This document shows, piece by piece, positions 60,738-64,000 of a stretch of 64,000 bases of DNA. Origin of the DNA: Ruegeria sp. SCSIO 43209 (lineage in GTDB: Bacteria > Pseudomonadota > Alphaproteobacteria > Rhodobacterales > Rhodobacteraceae). Below the pieces are notes generated by a model, which worked only from the letters and a program-made list of their open reading frames with translations, ran no database searches and was not told the DNA's origin. Made by a program: the position numbers and the translations under genes. The stretch covers positions 1,575,001-1,639,000 of the forward strand of contig NZ_CP065359.1 of assembly GCF_019904295.1 (NCBI RefSeq), written 5' to 3'. Positions within the stretch are counted from its first letter, which is position 1. Every line of letters begins with the position of its first letter.

Positions 60738-61160
60738 TTAGCCGACCAGTTCGATGCCCGAGAAGAAGTAGGCGATCTCAACCGCGGCAGTTTCCGGTGC
60801 GTCCGAACCGTGGACCGAGTTTTCACCGACCGATTCAGCGAACTCGGCGCGGATGGTGCCAGGTGCTGCGTCTGCAGGGTTGGTTGCGCCCATGACTTCG
60901 CGGTTCTTTGCAATGGCACCTTCGCCTTCGAGAACCTGAACAACAACAGGGGCCGACGACATGAATTCGCACAGTTCGTCATAGAACGGACGCTCGGCGT
61001 GCACGTCATAGAACTTGCCTGCTTGAGCTTTGGTCATGTGGATGCGCTTTTGCGCAACGATGCGCAGGCCAGCTTCTTCGAACTTGGCATTGATCTTGCC
61101 AGTCAGGTTGCGGCGGGTTGCATCGGGTTTGATGATCGAGAATGTGCGTTCCAGTGCCAT
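60738..61160 (-). CDS. ndk: Nucleoside diphosphate kinase
   Basis: 140 residues. It begins [17 protein letters not shown], has [19 protein letters not shown] and the phospho-His in [13 protein letters not shown]. It equilibrates nucleoside di- and triphosphates. The start is the ATG at 61160 with GGAGAG upstream. Length and motifs are standard. Confidence 0.96.
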   Translation of the reverse strand: MALERTFSIIKPDATRRNLTGKINAKFEEAGLRIVAQKRIHMTKAQAGKFYDVHAERPFYDELCEFMSSAPVVVQVLEGEGAIAKNREVMGATNPADAAPGTIRAEFAESVGENSVHGSDAPETAAVEIAYFFSGIELVG

Positions 61161-61264
61161 ATTGGCCTCTCCTTGACTTAAGGGCGCGATACCCGCGCCG
61201 AAATCCATCGCGCGCCGCCTAACATGGTATTTGCCTCATGAAAAGCGTTATGATCGTTTATCGC

Positions 61265-62467
61265 TCAGATCGCCTCAGGCAGCGGGTCGGTACGATCCAA
61301 CCGGCGGACATAGAGCACTGCCAAAAGACCCGCAAAGCTGCTGCCGCACATCATGCTCAGCACCAGATAAGGCCCGTTTTCGGGGCTTACGAACGTCCCG
61401 GTCATCATGGTCAAGACCGCCCCCAGCGCCACGATCAAAGCGCCTGATAATCCAGCCGCGCTGCCGGCCAATTTCGGGCGCACCGACATCACCCCGGCCG
61501 AGGCATTTGCATTGGTCAAACCATTTCCGAAACCAACGCAGATGGCGGATCCAAAAAACACCCAGACCGAGCCCATATTGCCGATGAACAGCAGCAGCCC
61601 GCAAAATGGACCAACCGAGGCCACGACCCGACCGAACAAGATCATTGTCGTCAGCTGGGTACGCTTTGCGATGCGCCCGGTAACAAAGTTGCCGACCATA
61701 AACCCGCCCGTGATGATACCGATGCCCAGACTCAGCATTGCTGGGCTCAGGTCGAACCAGGCTGCGGCGACCAGAGGCGCGCCGGTGATAAAACTAAAAA
61801 AACCGCCGATGGAGAACGCGGCGCATAAGGCGTAACCCCAGAACCTACGCGCGCGGAACAAATGCGGGTATTCCCGCATCTGCGCCGCGAAAGTCGACGA
61901 GCGGTTGGTGTTGGTTTCACCCATGTCAGCCCAAAGCAGCAACAGCACCCCTGCCCCAAGCAGCGAATACAGCACGAACCCGGCCCGCCAACCAAAAAGC
62001 ATATCCAGCGCGCCACCTAGCATTGGCCCAAGCATCGGTGCCAGTGCCATGGCCATTGCGACATAGCCCAGCTTGCTGGCGGCCTCGTTTGGTGGATATC
62101 GGTCGCGGATCGAAGCACTCGACAGCACCGGCCCGGCCACCACCGCCGCCTGAATCATCCGAAACGAAAGGAAAACCCAGATTGACTCGGCTAAGACGCA
62201 TCCAATTGAAGCGGCGACAAATATGACCATCGCGATCAACAAGACAGGTCTTCGCCCGTAGCGATCCGACAGCGGCCCGACGATCAACTGCAAGACCGCC
62301 GAGACAAATAGGTACCCTGCGACGGCCACGTTCATCAGGCCATAATCCACGCCGAAATCTTCGCTCATATGCGCCAGCGACGGCAGGAACATGTTCAGTG
62401 TCAGAACCGAGAGCGCCGTTGCAAAGATCAGCGTTATCAGGGTCGGAGGAGATTGAGCCGCACGCAT
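61265..62467 (-). CDS. MFS drug-resistance transporter, Bcr/CflA subfamily
   Basis: 400 residues, 12 membrane segments. The motif GPLSDRYGRRPVLL between helices 2 and 3 is the MFS motif A, and RMIQAAVVAGPVLSSASIRD matches Bcr/CflA helix 4. These exporters remove drugs such as bicyclomycin or chloramphenicol, or amino acids. Substrate not inferable. Confidence 0.87.
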   Translation of the reverse strand: MRAAQSPPTLITLIFATALSVLTLNMFLPSLAHMSEDFGVDYGLMNVAVAGYLFVSAVLQLIVGPLSDRYGRRPVLLIAMVIFVAASIGCVLAESIWVFLSFRMIQAAVVAGPVLSSASIRDRYPPNEAASKLGYVAMAMALAPMLGPMLGGALDMLFGWRAGFVLYSLLGAGVLLLLWADMGETNTNRSSTFAAQMREYPHLFRARRFWGYALCAAFSIGGFFSFITGAPLVAAAWFDLSPAMLSLGIGIITGGFMVGNFVTGRIAKRTQLTTMILFGRVVASVGPFCGLLLFIGNMGSVWVFFGSAICVGFGNGLTNANASAGVMSVRPKLAGSAAGLSGALIVALGAVLTMMTGTFVSPENGPYLVLSMMCGSSFAGLLAVLYVRRLDRTDPLPEAI

Positions 62468-62572
62468 AGCGAAACCAATTGGAGGACGAACCGGAACAGC
62501 GCTAACACATCGCTTCTGAATTGAACATGGCGACCTCTGGCGGCGGTTTGGATGCTCTGGTAAGAGCGGCTC

Positions 62573-64000
62573 ATGCTACGGATCGAGAACATCACCTACG
62601 CCGTTGAAGGGCGTCCTCTGTTCGACGGGGCCAGTGCGACCATTCCCGATGGCCACAAGGTCGGCCTTGTCGGGCGCAATGGTACCGGAAAGACGACGCT
62701 CTTTCGGTTGATCCGGGGAGAGCTGTCGCTTGAATCAGGCAATGTATCCCTGCCAAAACGCGCGCGGATCGGGGGCGTGGCGCAGGAAGTGCCATCCTCG
62801 GATGTCTCGCTAATCAACACGGTTCTGGCCGCGGATGTGGAACGCAGCACATTGATGGCCGAAGCAGACAGCGCAATAGATCCGGACCGGATTGCTGAAA
62901 TCCAGACACGGCTGGCTGATATTGATGCTTGGTCGGCTGAGGCTCGGGCAGCCTCGATCCTCAAAGGACTGGGCTTTGACGATGAGGATCAGCTGAAACC
63001 CTGTTCGGATTTCTCGGGCGGATGGCGCATGAGGGTGGCGCTGGCGGCCGTACTGTTTTCGCAGCCTGACTTGTTGCTGTTGGACGAACCGACCAACTAT
63101 CTGGACCTTGAAGGTGCGTTGTGGCTTGAAAGCTATCTGGCCAAATACCCTCACACCGTCATCATCATCAGCCACGACCGGGGGTTGTTGAACCGCGCCG
63201 TGGGATCAATTCTGCATCTCGAAGACCGCAAGTTGACCTATTACGCGGTTCCCTACGACAAGTTTGCCGAACGTCGCGCTGAACGTCTGGCACAAGCGGA
63301 GTCGGAAAACGCCAAGGCCAAGGCCCGCATCGCACATCTGCAAAGTTTCGTGGATCGTTTCCGCTATAAGGCGTCAAAGGCCGTACAGGCCCAGTCTCGT
63401 TTGAAGATGATCGAGCGCATCCAACTGGTTTCAACTCCGCAAGAGGCGGCTTTGCGCGCCTTTTCATTCCCCGAGCCAGAAGAGCTGTCGCCACCGATCA
63501 TTCAGCTTGAAGGAGGCGCGACCGGTTATGGTGAGACCGAGGTTCTGCGACGACTGAACCTGCGTATTGATCAGGATGATCGCATCGCTCTGCTGGGCAA
63601 GAATGGTCAGGGCAAGTCAACCCTTTCAAAACTGCTATCTGACCGCCTACCCCTGATGGCTGGTAAAATAACCCGAAGCTCCAAGCTGCGCATCGGCTAT
63701 TTCGCGCAGCATCAGGTGGATGAGCTGCATGTTGACGAAACACCATTGGATCACCTGCGCCGCCTACGCCCCAATGAGGCGCCCGGCAAGTGGCGCTCGC
63801 GTCTGGCGGGGTTCGGATTGAACGCGGATCAAGCAGAAACGCTGGTCGGTCGCCTGTCGGGCGGACAAAAGGCGCGCTTGTCGCTGCTGATCGCTACCAT
63901 CGACGCGCCGCATATGCTGATCCTTGACGAACCGACGAACCATCTGGACATCGAAAGCCGCGAAGCGTTGGTCGAAGCGCTGACTGCCTATTCCGGCGCG
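62573..64000 (+). CDS. ABC-F family ATPase, 3'-truncated by window edge
   Basis: The ATG at 62573 opens 476 codons to the window end with no stop. Two ATPase domains without membrane segments: Walker A GRNGTGKTT and GKNGQGKST, signatures FSGGWRMRVALAA and LSGGQKARLSLL, Walker B LLLLDEPTNYLDLEG and MLILDEPTNHLDIES. A linker of about 80 residues (AERRAERLAQAESENAKAKA) joins them. This is the Uup/EttA-type ABC-F layout, which acts on ribosomes. C-terminal part lies beyond the window. Confidence 0.9.
   Translation, partial: MLRIENITYAVEGRPLFDGASATIPDGHKVGLVGRNGTGKTTLFRLIRGELSLESGNVSLPKRARIGGVAQEVPSSDVSLINTVLAADVERSTLMAEADSAIDPDRIAEIQTRLADIDAWSAEARAASILKGLGFDDEDQLKPCSDFSGGWRMRVALAAVLFSQPDLLLLDEPTNYLDLEGALWLESYLAKYPHTVIIISHDRGLLNRAVGSILHLEDRKLTYYAVPYDKFAERRAERLAQAESENAKAKARIAHLQSFVDRFRYKASKAVQAQSRLKMIERIQLVSTPQEAALRAFSFPEPEELSPPIIQLEGGATGYGETEVLRRLNLRIDQDDRIALLGKNGQGKSTLSKLLSDRLPLMAGKITRSSKLRIGYFAQHQVDELHVDETPLDHLRRLRPNEAPGKWRSRLAGFGLNADQAETLVGRLSGGQKARLSLLIATIDAPHMLILDEPTNHLDIESREALVEALTAYSGA

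Noticed and set aside
1..64000. CRISPR arrays, insertion sequences, prophage genes
   Set aside because: No regularly spaced repeats, transposase motifs or phage structural genes were seen in the window.

Overview
The window looks like chromosomal DNA of a marine Rhodobacteraceae (Roseobacter-group) alphaproteobacterium. The reasons are the moderately high GC, the cysK-trgB-trgA tellurite-resistance arrangement, the SSB with a Gly-rich tail, the glxBCD-like glutamate-synthase modules and the many DUF families typical of the group. I see no prophage, insertion sequence, CRISPR array or plasmid-type gene. One tRNA-Ser(GGA) is present.

Layout. 0-1.3 kb: the end of a DUF3179-like gene and an outer-membrane barrel protein. 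1.3-18.9 kb: an accessory catabolic island. It holds a LIV-type ABC importer, a bacterial microcompartment (BMC) operon, a divergent sarcosine-oxidase-like flavoprotein, a Cys-rich DUF6455-like protein, a glxBCD/mgsABC-like set with a class I amidotransferase, and an FCD-type GntR regulator. The BMC operon encodes one BMC-H, one BMC-T and one BMC-P shell protein, a CoA-acylating aldehyde dehydrogenase, a malate-dehydrogenase-type enzyme with an unusual N-terminal extension, an opine-dehydrogenase-like enzyme, a RidA-like protein and a glutamine-synthetase-like ligase. Near-identical GTATACAG palindromes lie in front of each transcription unit of the island. 19.0-21.3 kb: an SHMT-like PLP enzyme with altered catalytic residues, divergent from a LysR regulator. 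21.4-33.6 kb: mostly housekeeping genes (tRNA-Ser, EEP phosphatase, MscS channel, cysK/trgB/trgA, cyclopropane synthase, photolyase, class V aminotransferase, pyrH, miaA). 34.0-40.5 kb: an oligopeptide-type ABC importer whose second permease is frameshifted. 40.6-50.9 kb: a Tat-exported metallo-beta-lactamase-fold protein, a GAF-LuxR regulator, a lytic transglycosylase, ssb, an M50 protease, aroB-aroK, xerD and a CorC-like protein. 51-64 kb: a dimethylglycine/sarcosine-dehydrogenase-like protein, a MobA-like nucleotidyltransferase, a DegP protease with a two-component system, a P450, a TfoX-like protein, rpiB, ndk, a Bcr/CflA MFS transporter and an ABC-F ATPase cut by the window end.

How the island may work (inference). 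A glutamine-synthetase-like ligase plus MgsABC-like subunits recalls the N-methylglutamate route of methylamine oxidation, in which an amine is loaded on glutamate and then oxidised off as an aldehyde. Here the oxidising step could be the sarcosine-oxidase-like flavoprotein or the opine-dehydrogenase-like enzyme. The aldehyde would enter the microcompartment and become an acyl-CoA through the acylating aldehyde dehydrogenase, with the malate-dehydrogenase-type enzyme recycling NADH. I know of no characterised microcompartment with this set. It is my main candidate for an undescribed system; its substrate cannot be read from the sequence.
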